A stretch of 64,000 nucleotides of DNA from Chloroflexota bacterium (GTDB lineage Bacteria > Chloroflexota > Anaerolineae > B4-G1). The position numbers were made by a program, and so were the translations under genes. Of the stretch, positions 14,603 through 25,640 are shown one piece after another (the first letter of the stretch is position 1; each line of letters begins with the position of its first letter). The notes under the pieces are model-generated. The model was not told the origin of the DNA. It searched no databases and saw only the letters and a list, made by a program, of their open reading frames with translations. The stretch covers positions 1 through 64,000 of the forward strand of contig JAAEPW010000578.1 of NCBI GenBank assembly GCA_024232355.1. The letters are read 5' to 3'.

Positions 14603-14793
14603 ATGTTGAGTTATTGCTCATATTCAACGAGTCGTTGTGGTTTGACCTAATTCAGTTTTCGTCAATATGATCGGGAGAAGGTTTATGATAGGATTCTAGC
14701 CTGGTTATGTGCGTACAGGTACGATATGCGAGAAAAAGTGGATATGAACGCAGCTTTTATACATCATTAGCAAGAAATAAGGAGAAAAATTAG
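14603..14793 (+). other. Long untranslated leader
   Basis: No gene and no riboswitch that I recognise. The end holds AAGGAGAAAAA, the ribosome binding site for the 14794 start. Confidence 0.4.
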
Positions 14794-17700
14794 ATGAAGA
14801 CACGCTTTTTCAAGATCATTAGTTTGACAGTGATGGTTACCATGTTACTCGCACCTTTTACTGTGACTGCGGCTCCACCGGTACGAGATGAGCCACAGCC
14901 AGATGAACAGGTGCAATCTAGTTGTGCTCTGCTCGATGATCCGGCAAAGCGAGCGCTCATGTCTGGCGCGTTCGAGACTAATTTGCTCGTCGACTGTGGG
15001 CGCGCGGACGAGTTGGGCCAAGTGAGGTCTGCTGGTCCAGCATCGCCTTTTGCACCTGACGATTTGGGGCTTGATGTCTTGATCAACGACCCCACTACCG
15101 ACGTTGGCGGCACATCCTTCACCCAAAGCGAGACCAGCCTGGCCCGTAACGACGACAGCAGCGTTATCTGCTCCGCCTACAACGACGCCTATCACGGCGT
15201 CACCGTGGGCGACGGCTTTACCGGCTACAGCTCTTCGACTGACAAGGGCGCTACCTGGGTAGACCACGGTGTGGTTCCTACCGGCGGTGGCGGCCTGTCT
15301 CGCGGCGACCCGGCCAACGTGTGGAGCAAGAGAGACGGCACATTCTATCACGCCTCGCTGCACAGCAATGGCCTGGGTGTATGGGATCTTGGCCCCGGCT
15401 GCGACAATGCGACCTGGGTTGCTATGCTTCACACCGGCAGCGGCGACGACAAAGAGTTGATGGCGGTAGACAACAATCCCTCCAGCCTCTACTATGGACG
15501 CCTGTACGTGGTCTGGACCAACTTTGACCACGGCCTCGAGGACTTTACCTACTCTGATGATGGTGGAGTGACCTGGTCCACGCCGATCCAGATCAGCGCG
15601 GGCTCTGGCCGCCAGGGCGCGTGGCCGGCGGTAGACCCGGTCAATGGCGACGTCTATGCAGCATGGTTGGACCGCTCATCTTCCACCAACCACACCATCG
15701 AAATTGTGCGTTCGACCGATGGCGGCGCGACGTGGAGCGCCTGCACCAACCCCATCACCGGTTACGTCACTCCGCAGGACAACACTGCCACCAGCAATTG
15801 TGGCCGCCAGGCACTCAACGGAGACGTCCGCTACCTGGACTCGCCACAAATCGTAATAGATCAAAATCAAAACATACACGTGGTTTATTCCTACGATCCC
15901 GACGGCAACGGCGTGGGGGACGTGATCAACGTCTACTACCGCCGCTCGACCGATCAGTGTGCGAGTTGGGAGACCGAGATCCAACTCAATGACGATGGCA
16001 CGATGACCGACCAGTGGTTCCCGGCTCTGGCCGTCAACGACCACGGCGTGGTCGGTACATTCTGGTATGACCGCCGGTTGGACGTAGCCAACAACTATAT
16101 GTACGACTACTACAAATCCGTTTCCTACGACAACGGCGTCACCTTTGAGCCCAACGAGCGCGTCAGCGACGTCTCTTCGGCGGTGGTGTTAGACCCCAAC
16201 TTGGCCACCTGCTACCACGGCGACTATGATACCAGTATCGCTGACACCACCCGCTTTTACATCCAGTGGTCTGACGACCGAGGCGGCACCCCCGACATAT
16301 GGTCGGATACCGAGTTGATCATGACTGAAATCGGCATACTCACTGGCGTGGTTTCCGACTCGGTGATGATAGCGCCTATCGCTGGCGTCGACGTGCAGGC
16401 TACGCTCAACGTGACCTACTCATTTGCAACGAGCACCGATGTTAGTGGTACGTACAGTATGATGGTCATGTCCGGCACCTATGACGTCACGGCTGCCAAA
16501 TACGGCTATCAGACCGGTGCGGTCAGTGGGGTATCTGTCATATCTGGCACCACGACTACGTTGGACATTCCCCTTGACCCAGCGGTCATGTATCTCGTGG
16601 ATGGAACCGTCACCGATTTGGCCACCGGAGACCCATTGTGGGCCACCATCGACATCTCTGGCGACCCCTTTGACCCGCCCACGACGACGCTAGAGACCGA
16701 CCCGGCCACCGGCTATTATAGCATCACCCTGGCTGAGGACGTCACCTACACCTTTGAAGCATCGGCACTGTTGCACGTCCCGACTACCACCGTCCTCGCG
16801 CCGTTGACCAGCGACACTACTCAGGACGTCAGCCTGGACGCCACGACTCAGGAAGGGATGATCGCCGGATGGGTGCTTAACTATTATACCGACAATCCCA
16901 TCGAGGGCGCCACGGTGGAGGTGGACGGCATCGTCACGCCGACGACGACCAACGCCGACGGTTACTTTGAGACCGTCACCATGACGGCCGGTTTTTACAC
17001 CGCCACCGCTTCGGCCAACCTCTACAGCAGTGTCACTATCTCCGACGTCGAGGTCCTCACCAGCAACGTGGCCTTGCTCACCTTCCGCTTGGCCACGGCT
17101 CAAATCGTGGTCGACCCGATGGCCCTCACCTATACCCTCGAACTGGGCCAGCAAATCACCCAGACGCCGGGTATGACCATCAGCAATACCGGAGATGGAG
17201 TGCTGGACTTTGAACTCCAAGAACGGAATAGCCGCGACTTTGAGCCAGCATTGGTGACCAAAGCCCCTTACCCCTATCAAGAGACTGCCTACTGGGACGA
17301 GACCGAAACAGCCCCCGCGGGCGCGTATTTCGACGCGCCAATGGCCTGGGGTACCGGTGCGTCCATCCCCAGCGGCCCACGCTACCGCGCTGCTGGTACT
17401 ACCTGCGATGGTCAGACCTATTATATCTTTGGGGGTGACGATGGCACCAATACCCGCTTGGACGAAGCCTGGCGCTACGACCCTGGCAGTGATACCTGGA
17501 CGGCCCTGGCGTCTGTGCCGGTGGCGTTGATGAGCTTTGAAGCTGCTTGTATCGACAATTACATCTACTTGGTTGGTGGCTATAATGCTGCTGCATCCCA
17601 TACCAACCACTTTTTCATCTATGATATCGCCGGCGACAGTTGGACAGCCACTACATGGCCCAACACCCGCACGCCGATGACGGCCGTCTGGGATGGTAAA

Positions 17701-20700
17701 CTCTATGCTTTTGGCGGCAACCCTGGTCCCAGCAATGAGACCTGGGTGTACGATCCCAGTGGTAGCTCCTGGACGCAGTTGACTTCTGCGCCAACGGCCA
17801 ACTCTTACGGCGCGGCTGTTACGGTGGGCGATTACATCTACCAAATTGGCGGCGGTCTGGCCAACACTGTGCAGCGCTACGATCCCGCCGGTGACACTTG
17901 GGACAATACCGGACCACAGTTGCAAGACAGCCGCATGAGCGCTCTGACCGTTTGGTATGGTGATTACGTCTATGTCGTCAGTGGAGGCGGCTCTGGTGGC
18001 GACTATTGGACCGGCTGGAACTCGACCGAGGTCTATGACGTTTCGCAGTGGCCGGGCGGTACTTGGGCCTACGACGACGAGACTGTGCCGACGCCGGCTG
18101 TGGGTATGGCCGGCGACTGTGCTGTCGATATGATCTGGGGTGCTGGTGGTGTTAGTGGCTCTACTTATGATACCAACCAATACCTGGATGATGGTATGAG
18201 TTGTAACGTCGGTGGACTTGATGTGCCCTGGTTCTCCGAAGCCCCCATCACTGGCACTGTAGTGCCCGCCGGTGCGGCATACGTCGACATCGGTTGGCAC
18301 GCCGACGTGCCCGAGGTGGACCAGCCCGGTACCTACTATGCTAACCTCAAGATCGGGAACAATGACCCTCTCAACCAGGGCTTGATGGTGCCGGTCACTA
18401 TGACCGTAATCCCGCCGCCCACCTGGGGAAAGCTGGATGGCACAGTCACCGGCCTGGGCTACTGCGACGTCGATCCGGCCGTGCTGGACGGCGCTGAGGT
18501 GCTCATCCAAGGCAGCAGTGGTATGAGCTGGACGATAACCACCGACCCCAGTGGCTACTATGGCCCCTGGTGGATCGATGAGGCCGAAAGCCCACTGACG
18601 GTAACCGTCTCCTATCAGGAGCACACCACCGCGGTCATGACCACGACTATCACTGCCGGTGTGACGACGACAGAGGCTTTTGACCTGCGTTGGCTGGTGC
18701 CGTGCATAGATGTGACGGCAGATGTGTTCAGCGTTACGCAAGATATGGGCGCAAGTACCACGTTGCAGGTGAGCGTTACCAACACCGGCGCGGCGCCCTT
18801 GAATTACGAGTTCCAAGAACAGGACAAGGGCTTCCAGCCGACGATGCTCTTGGCAGTTCCGGTGCCTGGCTACCAATCGCTGGAATCGAAAGCCAGCGAG
18901 GTGGCCTTGACGTATGCCGGTCAACACCTGGTCTCCCGTGATAGCTGGACATATCAACTCTCAAAGGATATCTTTCGTGGCATACCGGCTAATGTCCTGC
19001 TGTTAGAGGCCGGGGGAGCAACCCAAATCCAGGCTATGTTACAGGCTTACCCTGACCTTGACGGGGTAGACACGTTTGATGCGACAGTAGCTACGCCTAC
19101 GTTGGCCCAGTTACTGGCCTATGACACCGTGGTTGCAATCGCTAACTCTGCCTTCCTTGACTCTGTTGGAATAGGCGATGTGTTGGCAGACTATATAGAC
19201 GCCGGTGGAACTGTTGTTCAAACCGTACCAACCTTCGATTCAGCCAGTAGCTGGGGTATCCGGGGTCGCTATTTTACCGATGGCTATAGCCCCTTTATCA
19301 GCACAGGCGACTGGTTCCTGTGGGCGAACTTGGGACCCTTTGATCCTGCACATTCGATTATGCAAGGTGTGACCGCTGCAGGAGATAGCCTACGGCAAGT
19401 GATGACTATGGATGCAGGGGCTACCTGGGTTGCTGATTGGACCGACGACGAGTTTGTGGCTACCAAAGGCTCGGTAGTTGCATTGAACACCTTGATCGCC
19501 GATGGCTACAGCTGGACCGGGGACGTTGATCTGATCGTGCATAATAGCATCATCTGGCTCCAATCAGGCGGCGACGTCCCCTGGCTCTCCGAGGACCCCA
19601 TCACCGGCACCCTGCCGGCTGATACCGGTTTTATCGCGGCCGATGTGACGTTGGACGCCAACCAGGTGGGTTTGCCTGGCGTCTATTCTGCCACGCTGAC
19701 TCTTAGCAACGACGACCCGATCAACGACAGCTACAGCTACCCGGTCATAATGACCGTCACCTTGCCGGTAACCTATGGCGTGCTGGAGGGCACGGTTACT
19801 GGTCTGGGCTACTGCGACGTTGACCCGAACGTGCTGGATGGCGCTGATGTCCTGATCGAGGGTAGCAGCGGTACGAGTTGGACGCTGACGACCGACGCCA
19901 GCGGCTACTATGGGCCGTGGTGGTTCAACGAGGCTGAAAGTCCGATGACGGTCACCGTCACGTACGACAATCACGAGATGGCAGTGGCGTATCCCGTGAC
20001 GATCACCGCCCAAGCAACGACAACTCGAGACTTGAACCTGCGGTGGCTGGAGCCATGCGTGGATGTACAATCACCCCCGCTTGAGGCAACGCTCCAAGTG
20101 GGCGTGAGCACCACCTTGCCCGTGAGCATCACCAATACTGGAGCAGTCAGTACTGGGTTCTCGATGGCGGACAGCGCGCTCTGGCTTTTTGAGGATCCAA
20201 TCACAGGCACGCTGGACGCCGACACGGGCTTCCAACTCGTAGACGTGACCCTGGATGCCGCCTACGTCACTCAACCGGGCGTCTACTATGATGCAATCAA
20301 CGTCACCACTGATGACCCGGTCAACGGCAGCATTGGCCGCCCCGTAACGATGACGGTTGTGCCGCCGCCCACCTGGGGCCTGCTAGAAGGCACGGTCACC
20401 GGTCTGGGCTACTGCGACGTCAACCCGGCTCCGCTGACTGGCGCCGATGTCCTGATCGAGGGCAGCAGCGGCACGACGTGGACGCTGACGACCGGCATCA
20501 GTGGTACCTACGGCTACTGGTACGACGAGACCGAAAGCCCGATGACGGTCACCGTCTCCTACCCGGAGCACATCACCGCGGTCGTGACCACGACGATCAC
20601 CGCCCAAACGACGACAACTCGAGACTTGTATCTGCGGTGGCTGGCGCCATGCGTGGATGTGACCCCGCCTGACCTCAGCGCCGTGCTCGATATGGGAATG

Positions 20701-23700
20701 AGCACTACTTTGCCACTGACGGTCACCAACTGGGGTGCAGAGGCCTTTGATTTAGAGATAAAAGAGGATGACGGCGGTATGGCCCCGCTCGCACCGACAG
20801 CCGGCGAGGATGTGCTGGTCGTTGAGTTTGATACCAGCGCGGCGACGGCTATGGAGACAGCGCTCACCAACCTGGGGTACACGTACCTGGGTGTGAACCG
20901 ATCCACTTTTGAGGCGATGGCAATGCCTGATCTGTTGCAGTACCAGGCTGTCTTTTACGCTGGCAGCACTTCTGGCGACAGTTGGGCCCAGGCAATGGCG
21001 TACTTGGATGCAGGTGGATCGCTCTATATCTCTGACAACGATCTGGGCTATTTTCAAAATGCCACTGTTTTTTACCAGACTTATCTCCAGGCCACCTATG
21101 TCAGCGACAGCGGTTCGGATGGTGTGCTCACAGGGATGGACATTATGGCGGGCGTCAACCCGGACGTCAGCCCCGATCCCTGGCCCGACGACTTTACAGT
21201 CGGCGCGGAAGGTGTCGAAATCTTTGTTGCGCCGAGCGCCAACTCGGCCGGCGTAAAGGTGGACCGCAACGGCTATCTGGCGATCTATACCGCGTTCGAC
21301 TTTGACGACGTCGCCAGTGTCACCGATGAGGAAGCGATCATTGATCGCGTCATGGATTATCTTGGGATGGTCGATGTGCCGTGGCTCTCCGAGGACCCCA
21401 TCACCGGCACGCTGGCGGTCGACGGTGGACAAGTCGTCGTAGACGTAACGCTCGACACCAACTTTGTGGCACAGCCAGAGATGGAATACTATGCCACACT
21501 GAACGTCCGTGGCAATGACCCGAACGGCCCCTTTGGCATCCCGGTGACGATGACGGTTACCGCGCCGCCTGACTGGGGCAAGCTGGAGGGTACGGTCACC
21601 GGCCTGGGCTACTGCGACGTTGACCTGGCCCCGTTGGATGGCGCCGATATCCTGATCGAGGGCAGCGGCGGTGTGAGCTGGACTCTGACAACTGACATCA
21701 GTGGCACCTACAGCTACTGGTTCGACGAAGCCAACAGCCCGATGACGGTCACCGTCACGTACCCCGATCACGGGTTGGGTCTATCGACTGACGTGATGAT
21801 CACCGGTATGGTGACGACGACTCAAGACTTTGACCTGCGGTGGCTAGAACCGTGTGTGGATGTACAAGCACCCGAACTCAGCGCCGTGCTCGACCTGGGC
21901 CTGAGCACCACCCTGCCGGTGACGATCACCAACTGGGGCGCGGCGGCTCTCGACTTTACGTTGACCGATACGGACGATGGTAGGGTCGCGCTCGCCCCGC
22001 TGGCCGACGCGGTGTGGCTCTCTGAGGTTCCCTTGATTGGCACGCTGGCGGCCGACGGTGATTACGTGGTCGTAGACGTAACGCTCGACACCATCTCTGT
22101 GACGCAGCCAGCAATGCACTATTACGCCGCGTTGAACATCAGCAGCAACGACCCGGTATCCGGCTATATCGGCCTCCCGGTGACGATGACGGTCAGCTCG
22201 CCCGCCGACTGGGGCAAGCTGCAAGGTACCGTGACCAGCCTGGGCTACTGCGACGTTGATCCGGCTCCGCTGGACGGGGTCGAGGTCTTTGTCGAGTCCA
22301 GCCTCGGCACGACGTGGACGCTAACGACCGATGCTGACGGCTACTATGCGTGGTGGATGGGCGATAGCGAAAGCCCGATCACGGTCACGGTTGCTCCACT
22401 TGAGCACGAGATGGGCGTGGCGTACCCTGTTACGATCACGGCCCAGACTACGACGACGCAGGACTTTGACCTGCGGTGGCTGGAGCCGTGCGTGGATGTA
22501 CAAGCGCCCACGATCGAGGCAACGCTCGATATGGGTATGAGCACCACCTTGCCTTTGAGTGTCACCAACACTGGCGCGGTGTCTTTGAGCTTTGAGTTCG
22601 AAGAACGTGATGGCGGTTATACCCCATTACGTTTGACTCAAAGTAGTGTGGACTTGAGCCTAACAGGGCCGGAGACTAGCCAAGCACTCGAGGCAGATAG
22701 CGGTCAAGTCACACTTTCGGGTCAGCCTGTAGGTACTCGAGGCTCAATCGTAGCTTTGCCCGATCCCTGGATCGTCATCCCGAGTATGCCGGCGGGTGTT
22801 TCTCGCCCGACTGGCGCAGCGCTAGATGGCAAATTCTATGTCATTGGCGGCGAAGAGTCAGGTGGCGCCCGCAACGGCTATGTGCAGGTCTATGATCCCA
22901 ACACGATGACTTGGGAAAATTCAGCGCCTACGATGCCTACAGGAGTTTCCAATTTCTGTGCAGCGGTCATCGGCACAGATATTTATGTCCCGGGTGGGTA
23001 CGACGGAACTGGCATAGCCAATCTGCAGGTTTTTCATACGAGCAGCAACTCTTGGGAGACGATAACCACTGATCCCTTGCCGGCATCCAATTTTGCCTCA
23101 GCCTGCGCGGTCTACGATGACAAATTGTACGTCTTTGGCGGTGAGAGTGTTAATGCAAGCTGGGTGTACGATCCGTCGGCCCCAGCGGGTTCGCGTTGGG
23201 ACGCTAGCCTGGCTTCTCCACCGGTCGCCTCGGGCTATGGTGCAGCGCTGGCAGTGGGCGACTTTATCTTTTACAGTGGACTAGGCGTTACCAGCAATTT
23301 CGCCGACGTGTATGCTTATGATCCGGCTGGTGATACCTGGATCACGTATCCTGGCTTGAACACGGGTCGTGGCGGGGCCGGTATGTGGGCCATCGACGAT
23401 ATGCTGTATATCGGTGGTGGTGGATGGAGCAGCTATCTGACTTCGGTCGAGGAATATGATACCAGCCTGGGTGTTGCTGGTGTTTGGTCAGTTACCAATA
23501 GTCTTGTCCAAGGCCGTCGCACGTTTGCATGGGCATCTTCTCCAGAGACGGGGCGGCTATACGTTGGCGCGGGCTGGTCCGGTGCATTTCTGAATGAAGC
23601 CGAAGAAACTGCTTTCCCACCGATTTTACCGGATGTGCCTTGGCTCTCTGAGGACCCCATCACCGGCACCCTGCCGGCCGACACCGGATTTGTCTCGGTC

Positions 23701-25611
23701 GATGTGACCATGGACACCATCTCTGTGACGCAGCCGGGTGACTATTACGCCACTCTGATTCTCAGCAGTGACGACCCGATCAATGACAAAATCAGCCACC
23801 CGGTGACAATGCACGTTACTTCACCGGCAAACTGGGGCAAACTAGAGGGTACCGTGACCGGTATGGGCTACTGCGATGCCAACCCAGTCTTGATGGAAGG
23901 GCTGGACGTCTTTGTCGAGTCCAGCCTCGGCACAACCTGGACCTTGACGACCGATCCCAATGGCTACTATACCGTCTGGATGGACGAAAGCGAAAGTCCG
24001 GTCACCGTCACGGTTGCACCGCCCGAGTACGAGGTTATGACGTACTCTGTGGCGATCTCGGCCCAGACTACGGCGACGATGGACTTTGACATGCGCTGGA
24101 TGGAGCCGTGCATAGACGTGGTTCCGCTCTCAATGGAGGCTACCGTAGGGCTAGGTGATTCGGAAGTGCAGACGCTCACGCTCTACAACGATGGTGCAGT
24201 AGCCTCGGACTTTGATCTCTCTGATCTTGAACCGTGGCTCTCCGAGGACCCAGTGACCGGCACGGTGAGCGCAGATAGCATGGTTGATGTCTTGGTCACC
24301 TTTACCGCCCTGCCCACTATGACCAACGGCATCTACACCGCTACCCTCAAGGTCAACGCTGATGATCCGTTCACCAGCAGCTATGAACTCCCGATGACGA
24401 TGACGGTTGTTTCCTCGCCGACCTGCGGTTTCATCAGCAGCAGCCCGGATACGGTGGATGAGACCACAGTCTTTACCAACACGTCCACCGGCAGCAATCC
24501 AATGGTCTACCGCTGGAACTTTGGCGACAGCAGCGGTCTCAGCGCCGCAGAGAACCCCACCCACGACTATGCTCAGGCGGGTTCATACACCGCGGTTCTG
24601 ACGGCTGAGAACTCGTATGGGCCGAGCGTCTGTACTGGTACCGTCGATATCGTGCTGCCGACCTATGCACTGACGGTCAACACGGTAGGCAGCGGTACTG
24701 TGACCTTGGATCCTGTTGGCGGTGTCTATGACGAGGGTACGGTCGTCACACTGACCGCCAACGCTGATCCTGGCTGGTACTTTATCGAATGGACCGGTGA
24801 CCTGACCGGCTTCTCTAACCCTGATACCATCGTGATGGACAGCGACAAGGTGATCACGGCTACGTTCGACACTACACCTCTGACGTTCTATACCTTGACC
24901 GTCGCAACAGACGGCACGGGTGTGGGCACGGTCGACCCGTCCGTGGGCACGTACAGTTACCTGTCCGGCACGGTGGTGCCGATCACGGCCACCGTCGGTC
25001 TCAACTCGACGTTCGACGGCTGGAGCGGTGGACTGAGCGGCTCGGTCAACCCGACCAGCATCACGATGGACGGGCACAAGTCGGTCACAGCCACCTTTAA
25101 CCTGATCCCCGGCGTCTACTATACCCTGACGATAGCGACAGACGGCACGGGTGTGGGCACGGTCGATCCGTCCGTGGGCGCGCACAGTTACCTGTCCGGC
25201 ACGGTGGTGCCGATCACGGCGACCGTTGGCCTCAACTCGACGTTCGATGGCTGGAACGGTAACCTGAGTGGCCTGACCAATCCGACCAGCATCACGATGG
25301 ACGGGCACAAGTCGGTCACAGCCACCTTTGACTTGATCCCCGGCGTCTACTATACCCTGACGGTAGCGACAGACGGCACGGGTGTGGGCACGGTCGATCC
25401 GTCCGTGGGCGCGCACAGTTACCTGTCGGGCACGGTGGTGCCGATCACGGCCACGGCCAATGTCGGCTCGGTATTCAGTGGTTGGAGCGGTAACCTGACC
25501 GGTATGGTCAACCCGACCAGCCTCCTGATCGATGCCACCAAGGTAGTCACGGCGACCTTTGACCTCACGGGCTATGAAATCTACTTGCCTCTTGTGGTGC
25601 GAAACTCCTAG
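14794..25611 (+). CDS. Giant secreted multidomain repeat protein (3605 residues)
   Basis: Signal peptide at 1-27 (hydrophobic core, then FTVTAAPP). Approximate layout: sialidase/BNR-like repeats with SxDxGxTW motifs (90-510); carboxypeptidase-regulatory-like domains (510-770); first Kelch propeller (850-1130); six copies of a module with LGYCDVDP and RWLxPCVDV cysteines (starting near 1209, 1657, 1859, 2259, 2471, 3013), alternating with BACON-like segments carrying PWLSEDPITGTL; two Rossmann-like inserts (near 1400 and 2005); second Kelch propeller (2655-2945); a PKD-like domain (3210-3290); one InlB-type repeat plus three near-identical 77-residue ones (3290-3590); and the tail YEIYLPLVVRNS. 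It is probably an adhesin or glycan-binding surface protein; no catalytic site is clear. It is Thr-rich and Cys-poor apart from the module pairs. Confidence 0.85.
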   Translation: MKTRFFKIISLTVMVTMLLAPFTVTAAPPVRDEPQPDEQVQSSCALLDDPAKRALMSGAFETNLLVDCGRADELGQVRSAGPASPFAPDDLGLDVLINDPTTDVGGTSFTQSETSLARNDDSSVICSAYNDAYHGVTVGDGFTGYSSSTDKGATWVDHGVVPTGGGGLSRGDPANVWSKRDGTFYHASLHSNGLGVWDLGPGCDNATWVAMLHTGSGDDKELMAVDNNPSSLYYGRLYVVWTNFDHGLEDFTYSDDGGVTWSTPIQISAGSGRQGAWPAVDPVNGDVYAAWLDRSSSTNHTIEIVRSTDGGATWSACTNPITGYVTPQDNTATSNCGRQALNGDVRYLDSPQIVIDQNQNIHVVYSYDPDGNGVGDVINVYYRRSTDQCASWETEIQLNDDGTMTDQWFPALAVNDHGVVGTFWYDRRLDVANNYMYDYYKSVSYDNGVTFEPNERVSDVSSAVVLDPNLATCYHGDYDTSIADTTRFYIQWSDDRGGTPDIWSDTELIMTEIGILTGVVSDSVMIAPIAGVDVQATLNVTYSFATSTDVSGTYSMMVMSGTYDVTAAKYGYQTGAVSGVSVISGTTTTLDIPLDPAVMYLVDGTVTDLATGDPLWATIDISGDPFDPPTTTLETDPATGYYSITLAEDVTYTFEASALLHVPTTTVLAPLTSDTTQDVSLDATTQEGMIAGWVLNYYTDNPIEGATVEVDGIVTPTTTNADGYFETVTMTAGFYTATASANLYSSVTISDVEVLTSNVALLTFRLATAQIVVDPMALTYTLELGQQITQTPGMTISNTGDGVLDFELQERNSRDFEPALVTKAPYPYQETAYWDETETAPAGAYFDAPMAWGTGASIPSGPRYRAAGTTCDGQTYYIFGGDDGTNTRLDEAWRYDPGSDTWTALASVPVALMSFEAACIDNYIYLVGGYNAAASHTNHFFIYDIAGDSWTATTWPNTRTPMTAVWDGKLYAFGGNPGPSNETWVYDPSGSSWTQLTSAPTANSYGAAVTVGDYIYQIGGGLANTVQRYDPAGDTWDNTGPQLQDSRMSALTVWYGDYVYVVSGGGSGGDYWTGWNSTEVYDVSQWPGGTWAYDDETVPTPAVGMAGDCAVDMIWGAGGVSGSTYDTNQYLDDGMSCNVGGLDVPWFSEAPITGTVVPAGAAYVDIGWHADVPEVDQPGTYYANLKIGNNDPLNQGLMVPVTMTVIPPPTWGKLDGTVTGLGYCDVDPAVLDGAEVLIQGSSGMSWTITTDPSGYYGPWWIDEAESPLTVTVSYQEHTTAVMTTTITAGVTTTEAFDLRWLVPCIDVTADVFSVTQDMGASTTLQVSVTNTGAAPLNYEFQEQDKGFQPTMLLAVPVPGYQSLESKASEVALTYAGQHLVSRDSWTYQLSKDIFRGIPANVLLLEAGGATQIQAMLQAYPDLDGVDTFDATVATPTLAQLLAYDTVVAIANSAFLDSVGIGDVLADYIDAGGTVVQTVPTFDSASSWGIRGRYFTDGYSPFISTGDWFLWANLGPFDPAHSIMQGVTAAGDSLRQVMTMDAGATWVADWTDDEFVATKGSVVALNTLIADGYSWTGDVDLIVHNSIIWLQSGGDVPWLSEDPITGTLPADTGFIAADVTLDANQVGLPGVYSATLTLSNDDPINDSYSYPVIMTVTLPVTYGVLEGTVTGLGYCDVDPNVLDGADVLIEGSSGTSWTLTTDASGYYGPWWFNEAESPMTVTVTYDNHEMAVAYPVTITAQATTTRDLNLRWLEPCVDVQSPPLEATLQVGVSTTLPVSITNTGAVSTGFSMADSALWLFEDPITGTLDADTGFQLVDVTLDAAYVTQPGVYYDAINVTTDDPVNGSIGRPVTMTVVPPPTWGLLEGTVTGLGYCDVNPAPLTGADVLIEGSSGTTWTLTTGISGTYGYWYDETESPMTVTVSYPEHITAVVTTTITAQTTTTRDLYLRWLAPCVDVTPPDLSAVLDMGMSTTLPLTVTNWGAEAFDLEIKEDDGGMAPLAPTAGEDVLVVEFDTSAATAMETALTNLGYTYLGVNRSTFEAMAMPDLLQYQAVFYAGSTSGDSWAQAMAYLDAGGSLYISDNDLGYFQNATVFYQTYLQATYVSDSGSDGVLTGMDIMAGVNPDVSPDPWPDDFTVGAEGVEIFVAPSANSAGVKVDRNGYLAIYTAFDFDDVASVTDEEAIIDRVMDYLGMVDVPWLSEDPITGTLAVDGGQVVVDVTLDTNFVAQPEMEYYATLNVRGNDPNGPFGIPVTMTVTAPPDWGKLEGTVTGLGYCDVDLAPLDGADILIEGSGGVSWTLTTDISGTYSYWFDEANSPMTVTVTYPDHGLGLSTDVMITGMVTTTQDFDLRWLEPCVDVQAPELSAVLDLGLSTTLPVTITNWGAAALDFTLTDTDDGRVALAPLADAVWLSEVPLIGTLAADGDYVVVDVTLDTISVTQPAMHYYAALNISSNDPVSGYIGLPVTMTVSSPADWGKLQGTVTSLGYCDVDPAPLDGVEVFVESSLGTTWTLTTDADGYYAWWMGDSESPITVTVAPLEHEMGVAYPVTITAQTTTTQDFDLRWLEPCVDVQAPTIEATLDMGMSTTLPLSVTNTGAVSLSFEFEERDGGYTPLRLTQSSVDLSLTGPETSQALEADSGQVTLSGQPVGTRGSIVALPDPWIVIPSMPAGVSRPTGAALDGKFYVIGGEESGGARNGYVQVYDPNTMTWENSAPTMPTGVSNFCAAVIGTDIYVPGGYDGTGIANLQVFHTSSNSWETITTDPLPASNFASACAVYDDKLYVFGGESVNASWVYDPSAPAGSRWDASLASPPVASGYGAALAVGDFIFYSGLGVTSNFADVYAYDPAGDTWITYPGLNTGRGGAGMWAIDDMLYIGGGGWSSYLTSVEEYDTSLGVAGVWSVTNSLVQGRRTFAWASSPETGRLYVGAGWSGAFLNEAEETAFPPILPDVPWLSEDPITGTLPADTGFVSVDVTMDTISVTQPGDYYATLILSSDDPINDKISHPVTMHVTSPANWGKLEGTVTGMGYCDANPVLMEGLDVFVESSLGTTWTLTTDPNGYYTVWMDESESPVTVTVAPPEYEVMTYSVAISAQTTATMDFDMRWMEPCIDVVPLSMEATVGLGDSEVQTLTLYNDGAVASDFDLSDLEPWLSEDPVTGTVSADSMVDVLVTFTALPTMTNGIYTATLKVNADDPFTSSYELPMTMTVVSSPTCGFISSSPDTVDETTVFTNTSTGSNPMVYRWNFGDSSGLSAAENPTHDYAQAGSYTAVLTAENSYGPSVCTGTVDIVLPTYALTVNTVGSGTVTLDPVGGVYDEGTVVTLTANADPGWYFIEWTGDLTGFSNPDTIVMDSDKVITATFDTTPLTFYTLTVATDGTGVGTVDPSVGTYSYLSGTVVPITATVGLNSTFDGWSGGLSGSVNPTSITMDGHKSVTATFNLIPGVYYTLTIATDGTGVGTVDPSVGAHSYLSGTVVPITATVGLNSTFDGWNGNLSGLTNPTSITMDGHKSVTATFDLIPGVYYTLTVATDGTGVGTVDPSVGAHSYLSGTVVPITATANVGSVFSGWSGNLTGMVNPTSLLIDATKVVTATFDLTGYEIYLPLVVRNS
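24885..25577 (+). repeat. Three tandem 231-bp repeats in the giant gene
   Basis: The block beginning ACAGACGGCACGGGTGTG recurs at 24907, 25138 and 25369, exactly 231 bases (77 codons) apart. The repeats encode InlB-type units with YLSGTVVPITAT and DGHKSVTATF. High DNA identity implies recent duplication or ongoing copy-number change. Confidence 0.85.
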
Positions 25612-25640
25612 TTCACAGTCACTACCTCGCGTTTCTCATA

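Noticed and set aside
16690..18957. A 755-codon minus-strand frame inside the giant gene.
   Set aside because: It arises from Thr/Asp-rich coding with few stops on the opposite strand; the plus frame has signal peptide, Kelch motifs and codon pattern.
24885..25577. An insertion-sequence-like direct repeat.
   Set aside because: The 231-bp period is in frame and encodes InlB-type domains.
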